A stretch of 44,121 bases of DNA from Chloroflexi bacterium CFX6 (GCA_030263595.1 SZPG01000013.1:1-44121); one strand, 5' to 3'; counted from the stretch's first letter, positions 16,788 to 27,514 are shown. The notes: a model not told the origin generated them from the letters alone. Translations and numbers: made by a program.

Positions 16788-16910
16788 TCATCTTACACTT
16801 TGGTTTTAGGACGCGGAAAACGCGGATGTGCGCGGATTTTTAGGATTTTTGCCGAACAGACCATCAGAATCAGCGTTTTCGGTGTGCTTCGCGAAGTGTA
16901 AGGTAATCAG
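16784..16910. repeat. MITE-like element, copy 2
   Basis: This region shares with copy 1 (11114-11260) the end sequence CTTACACTTTGG, internal blocks GGACGCGGA, ACGCGGAT and CGCGGATTTTT, and the right end AAGTGTAAGGTAATCAG (16894-16910). The outer left end is diverged (ATCATCTTACACTT), and no flanking duplication is clear. It is shorter than copy 1 (about 127 against 147 bases) and its right half is poorly matched. Its left edge coincides with the arfB stop codon. It contains no gene. Confidence 0.7.
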
Positions 16911-16933
16911 CCTGCCGTTATAATCCCCGCCTT

Positions 16934-17809
16934 ATGAACAGAACCCTTGTCGGTCTTTTGTGTGGGTTGGGCGCGGCATCCATTTGGGGCGGGATGTACG
17001 TGGTCAGCAAGGCGGTGCTGGAAATCATCCCGCCGTTCCTCCTGGTGACGTTGCGCCTGATTCTGGGGATGCTCACGCTGGGGATTGTGCTTGTAATACG
17101 CGGTTTGCCGCAGGTTTCACATCGGCAATTCCGGGAGGTGGTTGCGGTTGGTTTTGTTGGATATGGCGTTTCGCTGGGCATGCAATTCATCGGGACGAAG
17201 CTCTCCACCGCCGCGAACGGGTCACTGGTGACCTCCGCCACTCCGTCATTCGTCCTGCTCTTCGCGTGGATGCTGCTCAGCGAGAGGATCACCCTCCGCA
17301 GGCTGATCGCGCTTCTCCTCGCGACGCTGGGCGTGGTCGCAGTCATTGACCCGCGCGGCGCGCAACTCGACCCCGAACTGTTCGCGGGGAATATCCTCCT
17401 GTTGGGCGCGGCAGTGACGTGGGCTTTTTATTCCGTCCTGGTGCGGAAAGTCACCCAAAGCCTCGATGTTCTGACCTTCAGCGTCATTGCGTTGGCAGGC
17501 GGACTGCCCGTGGCGTTGCCGGTCGGGGTTTGGGAGTTGAATACGGTCGGGGTCGGAGAGATCAGCCTCGGGGTGGTCGGAGGCGTTCTGTTTCTGGGGA
17601 TCATTGCCACCGCGCTGGGGATGATCCTGTGGAACAATGCGTTCGTGATCCTGGAGGCCGGGACGGCTTCGCTTACGTTCTTTGCCCAACCCGTGGTCGG
17701 GACGTTTTTGGGATGGCTTTTTCTAGGGGAACAAATCACGCCGCTGTTTTTGGCTGGCGGCGCGATGATCGGTATCGGTCTGGTCCTCTCCAGCTTTGAA
17801 CAATCTTAA
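16934..17809 (+). CDS. EamA/DMT-superfamily transporter
   Basis: A 291-residue protein of ten predicted membrane helices in two five-helix halves, each an EamA domain (about 5-135 and 145-285). GAASIWGGMYVVSKAVL at the start and GGAMIGIGLVLSS at the end are typical of the drug/metabolite transporter superfamily. Family members export amino acids, nucleotides or drugs, or import metabolites; the substrate cannot be read from sequence. It lies directly after MITE copy 2, whose right end is 23 bases before the start, so its promoter must be within or next to the element. The following regulator has its own promoter. Confidence 0.88.
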   Translation: MNRTLVGLLCGLGAASIWGGMYVVSKAVLEIIPPFLLVTLRLILGMLTLGIVLVIRGLPQVSHRQFREVVAVGFVGYGVSLGMQFIGTKLSTAANGSLVTSATPSFVLLFAWMLLSERITLRRLIALLLATLGVVAVIDPRGAQLDPELFAGNILLLGAAVTWAFYSVLVRKVTQSLDVLTFSVIALAGGLPVALPVGVWELNTVGVGEISLGVVGGVLFLGIIATALGMILWNNAFVILEAGTASLTFFAQPVVGTFLGWLFLGEQITPLFLAGGAMIGIGLVLSSFEQS

Positions 17810-17824
17810 AATATTGACCCATGG

Positions 17825-17853
17825 TTGACAAAGGGGGGAAAAGTTGCTAAACT
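17825..17853 (+). promoter_or_regulatory. Promoter of the LacI-type regulator gene
   Basis: A perfect TTGACA (17825-17830), 17-base spacer, and TAAACT (17848-17853). It lies just upstream of two palindromes. Confidence 0.7.
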
Positions 17854-17855
17854 AC

Positions 17856-17877
17856 TAACGCGCGTTACTAACGCGTT
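17856..17877 (+). promoter_or_regulatory. Tandem palindromic operators for the LacI-type regulator
   Basis: A perfect 12-bp palindrome TAACGCGCGTTA (17856-17867) and an 8-bp palindrome AACGCGTT (17870-17877) lie 12 bases apart centre to centre. Both have the central CG of LacI-family operators and cover the expected transcription start, so autoregulation is likely. I did not find the same palindrome before the transporter genes. Confidence 0.55.
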
Positions 17878-17892
17878 TTAGTAAAAGGAGAG

Positions 17893-18930
17893 ATGACCTT
17901 GCAACGAAAACGTGTCACAAGCAAGGATGTTGCCGAAAAGGTTGGCGTTTCCCGCACAACCGTCTCTCTCGTATTGAACGACGTGAGGGGAATACAGATC
18001 AGTTCCGAAACGCGCCAGAAGGTCATAGAAGCCGCAAAAGAATTGGGATACGTGCCGGATGCAACCGCGCAGGCGCTTGCCAGCCGCCGCACGAAGGCAA
18101 TCGGGTTGGTGCTGACGCGGTCCCAGCATCACATTGCGACCGACGCTTTTCTGCCAAAGATCATCAGCGGTTTGCTCTCAACAGCCAAAAAACAAAACGT
18201 TCGCATCCTGATTGACTGGGTGGAAACGGAACACCAGGAATCCGCCTACTTCGAACTGGCACATACCAAGAGAATAGACGGCATGATCCTCTCCACCCCG
18301 CGCCTGGACGATAGGGCGCTCAAGGCGCTGGAAAGCGTGGAGGTTCCGACCGTCCTGATGGGAAACGTGGTGGACTTGAACCTGCCCTTCGTGGATGTGG
18401 ATAACGTCAAAGCGGCGGAAAAGGCGACTTCCTACCTGGTGGAACTGGGACATAGAAACATCGCCTGCATCTCGAGCGCCCCGCTCGAATACACCGCCAC
18501 CCCGGAGCGCGTAGGTGGATACAGAAACGCGTTGACGAGAGCGGGAATTCCCGTCAACGAGAGTTTGATCCGATATGCGGACTTCGACCCGGAGAGCGGG
18601 TATCGGTGCATGAAGTCGCTATTACAAGGCGGGGAACGGTTTACAGCCGCGTTCATCGCAAGCGACAATGTGGCGATCGGCGCCAAATTTGCATTGCGCG
18701 AGGCGAATCTGCGCATACCGGACGACGTATCGCTGATTGGGTTCGACGACATCCCCTGGGCGCAATATTCCGATCCGCCGCTTACGACCATCAAACTTCC
18801 GGCGGAGTCGATTGCCACAAGCGCCTGCACGCTTCTATTGGACCTGATCCACGACGATATTCGAAACATACATCAACAGATCATCCTCGATACCGAATTG
18901 GTCATTCGCAAATCTTGCAGACCGGTGTAA
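17893..18930 (+). CDS. LacI-family transcriptional regulator
   Basis: The 345-residue protein has a classical LacI N-terminus: helix-turn-helix at about residues 6-30 (TSKDVAEKVGVSRTTVSLVLN), hinge helix near 50-60 (ATAQALASRRT), then a periplasmic-binding-protein-like sugar domain (about 62-340) with GLVLTR, IDGMIL and LIGFDDIPWAQYSDPPLTTI. It starts behind AAAGGAGAG. It precedes a sugar ABC importer and two alpha-glucoside enzymes, so it probably represses that locus and is released by a glucoside. Tandem palindromes at its own promoter suggest autoregulation. Confidence 0.9.
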   Translation: MTLQRKRVTSKDVAEKVGVSRTTVSLVLNDVRGIQISSETRQKVIEAAKELGYVPDATAQALASRRTKAIGLVLTRSQHHIATDAFLPKIISGLLSTAKKQNVRILIDWVETEHQESAYFELAHTKRIDGMILSTPRLDDRALKALESVEVPTVLMGNVVDLNLPFVDVDNVKAAEKATSYLVELGHRNIACISSAPLEYTATPERVGGYRNALTRAGIPVNESLIRYADFDPESGYRCMKSLLQGGERFTAAFIASDNVAIGAKFALREANLRIPDDVSLIGFDDIPWAQYSDPPLTTIKLPAESIATSACTLLLDLIHDDIRNIHQQIILDTELVIRKSCRPV

Positions 18931-19039
18931 AGCGGTGGTTGACGATGATTCCTGGAAGGAGGTGGTCGCCTGTCGAATAGACCGAAACAAAGTTCGTGCT
19001 AAAAATTGTCATCCCAAATATTTACGAAAGAGGAGAAAA

Positions 19040-20329
19040 ATGAAAACTCGTTTCCCATTGACTCTCGTAAGCCTGCTTATCCTGGCTTCCCTGGTATTGG
19101 CGGCGTGCGGCGGAGGCACGGAAGCGCCCTCCGGCGGCGCGTCCGCTGAAATGTGCAAGGGCGCGCAGGCTGGCGATGAGATCAGCATGTTGTACCAATG
19201 GTCCGGGCAGGAAGAAGCGCGTCTTAACCAGATCCTTCAGCCTCTCGTTGATACCTGCGGGATCGTGCTTAAGCCCGAATCCACGCGTGACCAGGCGCTG
19301 CTTGACACCCGCGTCCAGGCTGGCACTCCGCCCGATATCGCCTTCTGGAACGTGACGCAACTGAACCAGTACAAGGACAAACTGATCGCGATGGATACGC
19401 TTGGAGCCAACAAGGATGCCTACATCCCCGGCGCGATTGACCCGGGCGTGATTGACGGCAAATGGCTCGGCTTGCCCGTAAAGTCCGACATCAAGACCAT
19501 CATCTGGTACAGCCCGGCGAACTTCGAGGCGCTCGGCTACACCGTTCCGACCACGTGGGATGAACTGGATGCGCTCGTCGAGAAGATGGTAGCGGATGGA
19601 CACGTGCCGTGGTCCATGGGTCTGGAATCCGGCGATGCCACCGGCTGGACGGGTTCCGACTTCATCCAGGACATTTTTCTCGTCCAGCAGGGTCCCGAAT
19701 ACGTTATGAACATCATCAACGGCACGGTTCCCTATAACGACGCGGGCGTTGCCCAAGCCTACGAAACCTACGGCAAATGGGCGATGGATCCGAAATACAC
19801 CGTCGGTGGCGCGCAGGGGACCCTCTCGACCGGCTTCCTGGACGCGATCTACAAACCGTTCAGCGATCCCTTCGAAGCCATGATGGTCAAACAGTCCGGT
19901 TTTGCCGGCGGCGAGATCCAGAAGCAGTTCCCCGACCTGGTATTCGGCACGGATTATGACTTCTTCGTCGTGCCGGGCGCCAAAGGTCTGCAGGGCGGCT
20001 CGGACTGGATGATGGCGTTCAGCAACAAGCCCGCCGTCCAGGCGCTGGTGTCGTATCTCTCGTCGCCCGATGGCGGTGCGAACTGGGCGAAAGCCGGTTT
20101 CGACCTCTCGCCGAACAAGGGCGCGGCTGGCAATTACACCGACCCGTCGCTGATCAAGAAGGCGGAAGCCTTCTACGCGACGCAGGGATTCACGCCGGAC
20201 ATCGGCGATACGATCCCTGGCGGCTTTGGGAGCGCCGAGTTCAAAGCCATCGCAGACTTTGTCAATGGCGGCGATCTTGACGCGATACTTTCCTCGGTTG
20301 CCGCGGTCCAGGCGGAAGCCTTGAAGTAA
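19040..20329 (+). CDS. aglE: Alpha-glucoside-type ABC transporter substrate-binding lipoprotein
   Basis: I take ATG 19040, preceded by AGAGGAG, giving 429 residues; upstream codons in frame are part of the leader. The N-terminus is a lipoprotein signal (MKTRFPLTLVSLLILASLVL, then AACGG) with lipidated Cys23. The mature part is a two-lobed family 1 sugar-binding protein; the segment from LYQWSGQEE through DIAFWN to MGLESGDATGWTGSDFIQDI resembles AglE of rhizobial alpha-glucoside importers. It should deliver trehalose, sucrose, maltose or a related glucoside to the permeases encoded downstream. A strong hairpin follows the gene, probably giving more binding protein than permease. Confidence 0.88.
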   Translation: MKTRFPLTLVSLLILASLVLAACGGGTEAPSGGASAEMCKGAQAGDEISMLYQWSGQEEARLNQILQPLVDTCGIVLKPESTRDQALLDTRVQAGTPPDIAFWNVTQLNQYKDKLIAMDTLGANKDAYIPGAIDPGVIDGKWLGLPVKSDIKTIIWYSPANFEALGYTVPTTWDELDALVEKMVADGHVPWSMGLESGDATGWTGSDFIQDIFLVQQGPEYVMNIINGTVPYNDAGVAQAYETYGKWAMDPKYTVGGAQGTLSTGFLDAIYKPFSDPFEAMMVKQSGFAGGEIQKQFPDLVFGTDYDFFVVPGAKGLQGGSDWMMAFSNKPAVQALVSYLSSPDGGANWAKAGFDLSPNKGAAGNYTDPSLIKKAEAFYATQGFTPDIGDTIPGGFGSAEFKAIADFVNGGDLDAILSSVAAVQAEALK

Positions 20330-20348
20330 TCAGCGGCAATACAATATA

Positions 20349-20383
20349 ATACGGGGGACGCCCGATCTAGGCGTCCCCCGTAT
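20349..20383 (+). terminator. Intra-operon hairpin after the binding-protein gene
   Basis: A perfect 14-bp stem (20349-20362 with 20370-20383) and 7-base loop, not followed by a T run. It is placed as in many binding-protein operons, where such a hairpin stabilises the upstream mRNA and lowers downstream expression. Confidence 0.75.
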
Positions 20384-20408
20384 TAATTCCCGACAAAAAG
20401 GAGGCTCA

Positions 20409-21371
20409 ATGGCTGCGCGTACCGTCCCCACGATCATGAAACAGGGCAAATTCGCGCCCTGGCTTTATCTTCTGCCGGCGTTGTTGATCATGTCCATGTT
20501 CATCGTTTATCCGATGATCAACACGATCTCGTTGAGTTTCAAGAACGGAAACGGAACTGCCTCAGCCGCGACCACCTGCTCGGAGGGGAATCCCTGCTGG
20601 GGTGTGTTCGAGAACTATCGCTACGCATTGACCTCTGAATTCGACACCCGTTCGTTTTCCTCTTTTTGGAGCACGTTTTGGGTGTCTTCGTACGGGAACA
20701 CGCTCAAATGGATCGTGCTGATGGTGAGCGGAACCGTCAGCCTGGGACTGGCTTTTGCGGTGCTGGCAGACCGGGTCAAGTATGAGGCGCTCGCGAAATC
20801 CATCATTTTCATGCCGATGGCGATCTCCTTCGTCGGCGCGGGCGTTATCTGGAAGTTCGTCTACGATTATGGAACCCAGCAGGTGCAGATCGGCTTGTTG
20901 AACTCCATCATTACCTCGCTGGGCGGGCAGCCCGTCGCCTTCCTGACCGTGCCGCACTGGAACACGGTTGCCCTGATCGTCGTGGGTGTTTGGATCTGGA
21001 CGGGCTTCTGCATGACGATCCTCGCCGCCGCGCTGAAAGCCGTGCCGGACGAGATCATCGAGGCGGCGCGCGTGGACGGGGCAACGGAATGGACGATCTT
21101 CTGGAGGATCATGGTGCCGATCATCATGCCGACCATCACGGTCGTGGTCACGACGATGGTCATCAACGTGCTTAAATTGTTCGACATCGTTTACGTGATG
21201 ACCGGGGGCAATTTTGGCACGGATGTCATCGCCAACCGCATGTACACGGAAATGTACAAGAACTTCAACGTGGGGCGCGGCACGGCGGTGGCGGTCATTC
21301 TCGTCCTCGCGATCATCCCATTCATTTACTTCAACGTGAAGCGCTTTCTCGTGCAGGAGGAGCTCCGATGA
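20409..21371 (+). CDS. aglF: Sugar ABC transporter permease, AglF/MalF type
   Basis: A 320-residue inner-membrane permease with about six to seven helices. The ATPase-coupling EAA loop is clear at residues 218-225 (EAARVDGA) and continues TEWTIFWRIMVPIIMP. An extracytoplasmic loop after the first helix (about 43-85) has a Cys pair (Cys57 and Cys63) that could form a disulfide. The start follows AAAAGGAGG. Its last four bases overlap the start of the next permease gene (ATGA), so the two are translated together and should form a heterodimer. The partner ATPase is not in the window and must be encoded elsewhere, as with shared MsmK-type ATPases. Confidence 0.9.
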   Translation: MAARTVPTIMKQGKFAPWLYLLPALLIMSMFIVYPMINTISLSFKNGNGTASAATTCSEGNPCWGVFENYRYALTSEFDTRSFSSFWSTFWVSSYGNTLKWIVLMVSGTVSLGLAFAVLADRVKYEALAKSIIFMPMAISFVGAGVIWKFVYDYGTQQVQIGLLNSIITSLGGQPVAFLTVPHWNTVALIVVGVWIWTGFCMTILAAALKAVPDEIIEAARVDGATEWTIFWRIMVPIIMPTITVVVTTMVINVLKLFDIVYVMTGGNFGTDVIANRMYTEMYKNFNVGRGTAVAVILVLAIIPFIYFNVKRFLVQEELR

Positions 21372-22552
21372 ACCGCGACCGCATCAACAGGTTATTGAAC
21401 AGGATACCCATCCATTTCATCATCATCCTGATGATCGTGATCTGGGTCGTGCCGACGCTGGGCTTGCTGGTCACGTCCCTGAGACCCGTGCAGGCGATCA
21501 ACACCTCCGGCTGGTGGACGGTGTTTTCGGCGCCGCGCGGTTCCCAGGAATACGCCCAATCGTGCGCTGCGTGCCACGGCGAGGATGGGACCGCCCTGCC
21601 CAACGCCGATCTGACCAGCCCGGAACTGATCCGCGACTTTCCGCGCTCGCTCCAACTCCTGGACTCCCTCAACAGGGAGATCAACGGTCAGCCGCACATG
21701 CAATCTGTCCCGGTTCCCGATTCGCAAACCGCCGCCAACATCGTGGTCTACCTCAAGCAAATATCGGGCGTTGATATCCAACCCCGTTTTACCTTCAGCA
21801 ACTACGTGGACGCGCTCGTCGGTTATCGCGGCACGCGAACGTACCAGCAGGATTGCGCCGAAGGCGTCGCCTCCCTGGACCTGTATTGCGACACCAGGGA
21901 CCTGCTCAACCCGCGCGGCATGGGACGCGCTTTCATCAACAGCCTGATCGTGACCATACCGGCGACCATCCTGCCCATTCTGTTCGCGGCGTTTGCGGGA
22001 TACGCGTTCGCGTGGCTCGACTTCAAGGGACGCTTCGCGCTCTTCGCGATCCTGGTCGGCTTGCAGGTCGTCCCGCTTCAAATGACCCTGGTGCCGATCT
22101 CGCGGATTTACGCGCAACTGGACTTGAACGGGAAGTTCCTCGGAGTCTGGCTTTTCCATACCGGGTTCGGGATGCCGTACGCCATTTACCTGATGCGGAA
22201 TTTCCTCGGCTCGCTCCCGCGCGACCTGTTCGAATCCGCCTATATTGACGGCGCCTCCCACTGGACGGTCTTCTACCGGATGGTCATTCCTCTCGCCATG
22301 CCTGCGATTGCGTCTCTCGGCATCTTCCAGTTCCTGTGGGTGTGGAACGACCTGCTCGTCGCGCTGGTTTTCCTGGGCGGCACGACGCCCGTGATGACCT
22401 ATCAGATCAGCAACATGGTCACGTCGCTGGGCGCGGGCTGGCAGTTGCTCACCGCCTCCGCGTTCCTTTCCATGTTGCTGCCCATGGTCGTTTTCTTCAG
22501 TCTCCAGCGGTACTTTGTGCGCGGCATGTTGGCTGGCGCGGTCAAAGGATAG
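21368..22552 (+). CDS. aglG: Sugar ABC transporter permease, AglG type, with an inserted cytochrome c domain
   Basis: A 394-residue permease. Helix 1 is at about 14-37, followed by the AglG-like SGWWTVF (47-53). The core then resumes from FTFSNYVDAL (141-150), with helices to the end and an EAA loop at 289-297 (ESAYIDGAS). Between them, residues about 57-134 read as a class I cytochrome c: CAACH (66-70, Cys66, Cys69, His70), a Met111 in PHMQSVPVP as candidate sixth ligand, and a closing helix NIVVYLKQISG. Another Cys pair (163, 174) follows. The loop faces outside, where cytochromes c mature and the binding protein docks. AglG proteins normally carry an insertion here, but I know of none with a haem domain. 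Overlaps aglF by 4 bases. Confidence 0.9.
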   Translation: MNRDRINRLLNRIPIHFIIILMIVIWVVPTLGLLVTSLRPVQAINTSGWWTVFSAPRGSQEYAQSCAACHGEDGTALPNADLTSPELIRDFPRSLQLLDSLNREINGQPHMQSVPVPDSQTAANIVVYLKQISGVDIQPRFTFSNYVDALVGYRGTRTYQQDCAEGVASLDLYCDTRDLLNPRGMGRAFINSLIVTIPATILPILFAAFAGYAFAWLDFKGRFALFAILVGLQVVPLQMTLVPISRIYAQLDLNGKFLGVWLFHTGFGMPYAIYLMRNFLGSLPRDLFESAYIDGASHWTVFYRMVIPLAMPAIASLGIFQFLWVWNDLLVALVFLGGTTPVMTYQISNMVTSLGAGWQLLTASAFLSMLLPMVVFFSLQRYFVRGMLAGAVKG

Positions 22553-22563
22553 TTGGATATGCA

Positions 22564-22615
22564 AACGTTCCGAAGGCGGGCGTCCGACTCCAACCCGCTT
22601 CGCCTTCGGGACGTT
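22564..22615 (+). repeat. Hairpin between permease and glycosidase genes
   Basis: AACGTTCCGAAGGCG (22564-22578) pairs with CGCCTTCGGGACGTT (22601-22615), 15 bp with one G-U pair and a 22-base loop. There is no T run, so mRNA processing or stability is more likely than termination. Confidence 0.6.
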
Positions 22616-22643
22616 GAAATTGGATCGTTTTCGATAGAGCCAA

Positions 22644-24392
22644 TTGAATACGCCGCTGTTGAATCTTCTTCAGGACAAAATTGACGTTACGCGCGTCCCT
22701 TTCAGCGACCGCGGCTCGCGGCTGCTGGTGTATAAACGCCTCGACGAGCCGGCCCTGTTCGTAAAACTCGCGGAACGTCTCATCCGCGTCGAACCGGGCA
22801 TCGAAAGTTACCTGCGCCGCCCTCCATTCATTGACGAGTTGCATTTCGTTGACGAGGCGGGAGATCCGTTGGAGTTCCAAATTCACACATCGCCTGAGAT
22901 GATTCGCTTTCAAACCCGCATCGGCGATTTTCGCCTGGCATTTCAAGATGAGGAGACGCTGGCGATCGGCGCGCCGGATCATGTAACCGCCGGGCTTCGG
23001 TTTCGGACGCGCCCCACGCATTGGCATGCCGCCGATTCAGGCGGGGCGATTCGAAACGTGCGCAACGTTATCTGGAATGTGAGCAACGGCAGGGCGAAGA
23101 TCAATCGCGCGCAGGGAGGCGAAGACAGCCACGTTGTGGAATTCATCGTGCGGACGGAAACGGATTGTTCGATCACGCTCCACATTGGGGATGAAGACTT
23201 TCCTCCGCAGTCGCCGTTCACGGTCATACAGCATAACGCGCGGGCCCGCTGGGAAAAATGGTTCGAGCGCGCGCCGGAGGTCCCCGAGCGCTGGCGCGAA
23301 AAATACGCATACGCCTGGTGGATCATGGCGAACAATCTGGTCAGCCCAAAGGGATGTGTGACCCGCGAAGCCATGATGCCGACCAAGGCATTTTACGTGG
23401 GCGCGTGGTTGTGGGACAGCGCGCTGCACGCCATCGCCTTCCGTCACGTTGACCCGGAACTGGCGCGCGATCAGATCCGCGTGATGCTGGACAACCAACT
23501 CCCCGACGGGATGCTGCCCGATGCGATCTTCGACGAGGGCGCGGTATTCGAGATCGGTCATCCCATCCACGCGCGGGTGACGAAGCCTCCCATCCTGGCG
23601 TGGGCGGCATTGAAGGTTCACGAGACCGACCCGAACGCCGGGTTCTTGAAGGAAATATACGAACCGTTGAAGCGCGAAAACGCCTGGTGGTTCGAGCACA
23701 ACGACGACGACAGGGACGGCATCGTGCAATACACACATCCCTACTCCTCCGGGCTGGACGACAGTCCGCTTTGGGATCAGGGGATGCCCGTCGAATCGCC
23801 GGATATCAACACCTATCTTGTCATTCAAATGGATTCGCTTGCGAAGGTGGCGGAGATCCTCGGCAGGGGCGCGGAGGCGGATGAATGGCGCGCAAGATCG
23901 AGGTCGCTTGTGAATCGCATGATCGAAGACTTGTGGGATGAAGAGGCGGGATCGTTCCGCGCGCTGCGAGATGAAAAACCGATCCCCGTCACGACGCCCT
24001 TCAACCTTTTTCCATTGTGGACGGGCCGATTGCCGGGCGAAATCGCGCAACGCCTCCTGGCGCGCCTGAAAGACCCACTCGAATTTTGGGGAGCGTACGG
24101 ACTGCCCACCGTCGCATATAACGACCCCGCATTCAGCCCCGACAGGATGTGGCGCGGGCCCGTCTGGGCAAATGTCAATTACTTCCTTGTGGAGGCATTG
24201 CAAAGGATCGGCGAACGCGAACTTGCGGTCGAGCTGCGCGATAAAACCCTGAACTTGATCGCCAGTCAGCCGGGCATCCGCGAATACTACAATTCCCTGA
24301 CAGGCGAACCGCCCGCGACAGCCGCTCCCATTTTCGGCTGGACCGCGGCGGTCTTCATTGACCTGGCGCTGCAGGCCGGGTCAACGACGTAG
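22644..24392 (+). CDS. GH63-like (alpha/alpha)6-barrel glycosidase
   Basis: The 582-residue protein has an N-terminal beta-sandwich-like region (about 1-200) and an (alpha/alpha)6 barrel (about 205-580). Motifs match GH63 glucosidases and the related mannosyl/glucosylglycerate hydrolases: [12 protein letters not shown] (256-267, general-acid candidate Asp258), [12 protein letters not shown] (367-378), [13 protein letters not shown] (502-514) and a late [10 protein letters not shown] (546-555) with the likely base Glu. There is no signal peptide, so it acts on imported substrate. The only start in frame is TTG at 22644, since a TAG lies 9 bases upstream; ribosome site weak. Likely substrates are trehalose, glucosylglycerate or another alpha-glucoside; GH37 trehalase is a less likely label. 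Confidence 0.8.
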   Translation: MNTPLLNLLQDKIDVTRVPFSDRGSRLLVYKRLDEPALFVKLAERLIRVEPGIESYLRRPPFIDELHFVDEAGDPLEFQIHTSPEMIRFQTRIGDFRLAFQDEETLAIGAPDHVTAGLRFRTRPTHWHAADSGGAIRNVRNVIWNVSNGRAKINRAQGGEDSHVVEFIVRTETDCSITLHIGDEDFPPQSPFTVIQHNARARWEKWFERAPEVPERWREKYAYAWWIMANNLVSPKGCVTREAMMPTKAFYVGAWLWDSALHAIAFRHVDPELARDQIRVMLDNQLPDGMLPDAIFDEGAVFEIGHPIHARVTKPPILAWAALKVHETDPNAGFLKEIYEPLKRENAWWFEHNDDDRDGIVQYTHPYSSGLDDSPLWDQGMPVESPDINTYLVIQMDSLAKVAEILGRGAEADEWRARSRSLVNRMIEDLWDEEAGSFRALRDEKPIPVTTPFNLFPLWTGRLPGEIAQRLLARLKDPLEFWGAYGLPTVAYNDPAFSPDRMWRGPVWANVNYFLVEALQRIGERELAVELRDKTLNLIASQPGIREYYNSLTGEPPATAAPIFGWTAAVFIDLALQAGSTT

Positions 24393-24448
24393 CGCAGGAC
24401 GTCATCCTGCGCCACACAGAACATTCACCCTCGAAACGGACGATAACC

Positions 24449-26068
24449 ATGGATCATCAATCACTCTGGTACAAGGACGCGGTCTTCTACGAAGTGTACG
24501 TGCGCGCTTTTTACGACAGCGACGGCGACGGTCACGGCGACCTGCGCGGGCTGACCCAAAAACTCGATTACATCAAGGAACTGGGCGTGGACTGCCTGTG
24601 GCTCCTGCCCATTTACCCTTCGCCCCTGAAGGACGACGGCTACGACATCGCCAATTACTACGACGTCCACCACTCGTACGGAAACCTGGACGATTTCATC
24701 GCCCTGATCAACGCCGCCCACGAACGCGGACTGCGCGTCATCACGGACCTGGTCCTGAATCACACCTCCGATCAGCATCCCTGGTTCCGGGCTGCGCGCG
24801 CCAACCCGCGCTCCATCTTCCGCAATTACTACGTCTGGAGCGATTCCAGCCTGACCTATCGCGACGCGCGCATCATCTTCACGGATACCGAGGAATCGAA
24901 CTGGGCGTGGGACGAAGCCTCGAAGCAATATTACTGGCATCGTTTCTACTCGTCGCAGCCGGACCTGAACTACGACAACCCCCTCGTACAGGAAGAGATG
25001 ATGAAGATCATGAGTTTCTGGCTCGACCTGGGCGTGGATGGATTCCGCGCCGACGCGGTGCCGTATCTCTTCGAGCGCGAAGGTACAAGTTGCGAGAACC
25101 TGCCCGAAACGCACGCCTACCTGAAAACGATCCGCGAATTCATCAACGTCAATTATCCGGGGCGCGTCCTGCTGGCGGAAGCCAACCAGTGGCCCGAAGA
25201 CCTTTTGCCCTATTTCGGCGACGGCGACGACGAATTCCACATGGGTTTCAATTTCCCGATCATGCCGCGCATTTTCATGTCCATTCGAAAGGCGGACCGC
25301 ACCCAACTGGTCTGGATCATGGGGCGAACGCCCTTCCTGCGCGAGACCAATCAATGGGGCATTTTCCTTCGCAATCACGACGAACTGACCCTGGAAATGG
25401 TCACCGAGGAGGAGCGCCAGTGGATGTGGGAACAATACGCCCCCGAATCGCGCATGAGACTTAACCTCGGTATCCGTCGCCGCCTCGCCCCCCTGCTCGA
25501 TAACGACCGCAGAAAGATCGAACTCGCCCACTCGCTATTGTTCACCCTCCCCGGTTCGCCGATCATGTATTACGGCGACGAGATCGGAATGGGGGATAAC
25601 ATCTGGCTGCCGGATCGAAACGGCGTCCGCACGCCGATGCAATGGAACGCGGAGGCAAGCGCGGGGTTTTCCGAGGCGCCGGTGCAGTCCTTGTATTCGC
25701 CGGTGATTGACGACGACGTGTACAGTCCCGCGAAGGTCAACGTGGAGGCGCAGCGCAGGGACACGTTTTCCATGTGGAATGTCATCCGGCACATGATCGC
25801 GGTCAGGAAGGAACATCACGCTTTTGGGTGGGGGGAGTTCGAATGGATTGACTGCAACAACGACAGCGTCGCCGCGTATCGCAGAACCTATGAGGACGAA
25901 ACGATCCTGGTCTTCCAAAACCTGAGCGACAAGGCGCAGAAGATATCCTACAAACCGAAACGGTCGCTCAAGGTTCGCGCCGACCTTTTGACGCAAAGGG
26001 AATACCCCTCCGAAAAGGGAAGGGTCGCGTTGGAACTGGAGCCTTATCAGTACCTCTGGCTGAAGTGA
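24449..26068 (+). CDS. treS: Trehalose synthase (maltose alpha-D-glucosyltransferase), GH13
   Basis: The 539-residue GH13 enzyme starts with [20 protein letters not shown], very typical of TreS. Catalytic residues are Asp202 ([10 protein letters not shown]), Glu244 (LLAEANQWP) and Asp311 ([11 protein letters not shown]). The later [19 protein letters not shown] segment is also a TreS hallmark. It interconverts maltose and trehalose by intramolecular transglucosylation in the cytoplasm. There is no fused maltokinase domain. It closes the transporter operon, 56 bases after the glycosidase, and fits a locus that takes up trehalose or maltose and converts it to usable glucose units. The pyruvate kinase gene ends only 6 bases away on the other strand. 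Confidence 0.93.
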   Translation: MDHQSLWYKDAVFYEVYVRAFYDSDGDGHGDLRGLTQKLDYIKELGVDCLWLLPIYPSPLKDDGYDIANYYDVHHSYGNLDDFIALINAAHERGLRVITDLVLNHTSDQHPWFRAARANPRSIFRNYYVWSDSSLTYRDARIIFTDTEESNWAWDEASKQYYWHRFYSSQPDLNYDNPLVQEEMMKIMSFWLDLGVDGFRADAVPYLFEREGTSCENLPETHAYLKTIREFINVNYPGRVLLAEANQWPEDLLPYFGDGDDEFHMGFNFPIMPRIFMSIRKADRTQLVWIMGRTPFLRETNQWGIFLRNHDELTLEMVTEEERQWMWEQYAPESRMRLNLGIRRRLAPLLDNDRRKIELAHSLLFTLPGSPIMYYGDEIGMGDNIWLPDRNGVRTPMQWNAEASAGFSEAPVQSLYSPVIDDDVYSPAKVNVEAQRRDTFSMWNVIRHMIAVRKEHHAFGWGEFEWIDCNNDSVAAYRRTYEDETILVFQNLSDKAQKISYKPKRSLKVRADLLTQREYPSEKGRVALELEPYQYLWLK

Positions 26069-26074
26069 GATTCG

Positions 26075-27514
<1,440 letters not shown>

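Noticed and set aside
21392..22564. 390-codon minus-strand frame opposite the AglG-type permease
   Set aside because: Composition dominated by Arg, Gln, Glu and His, typical of the complement of a membrane protein gene; no start signals.
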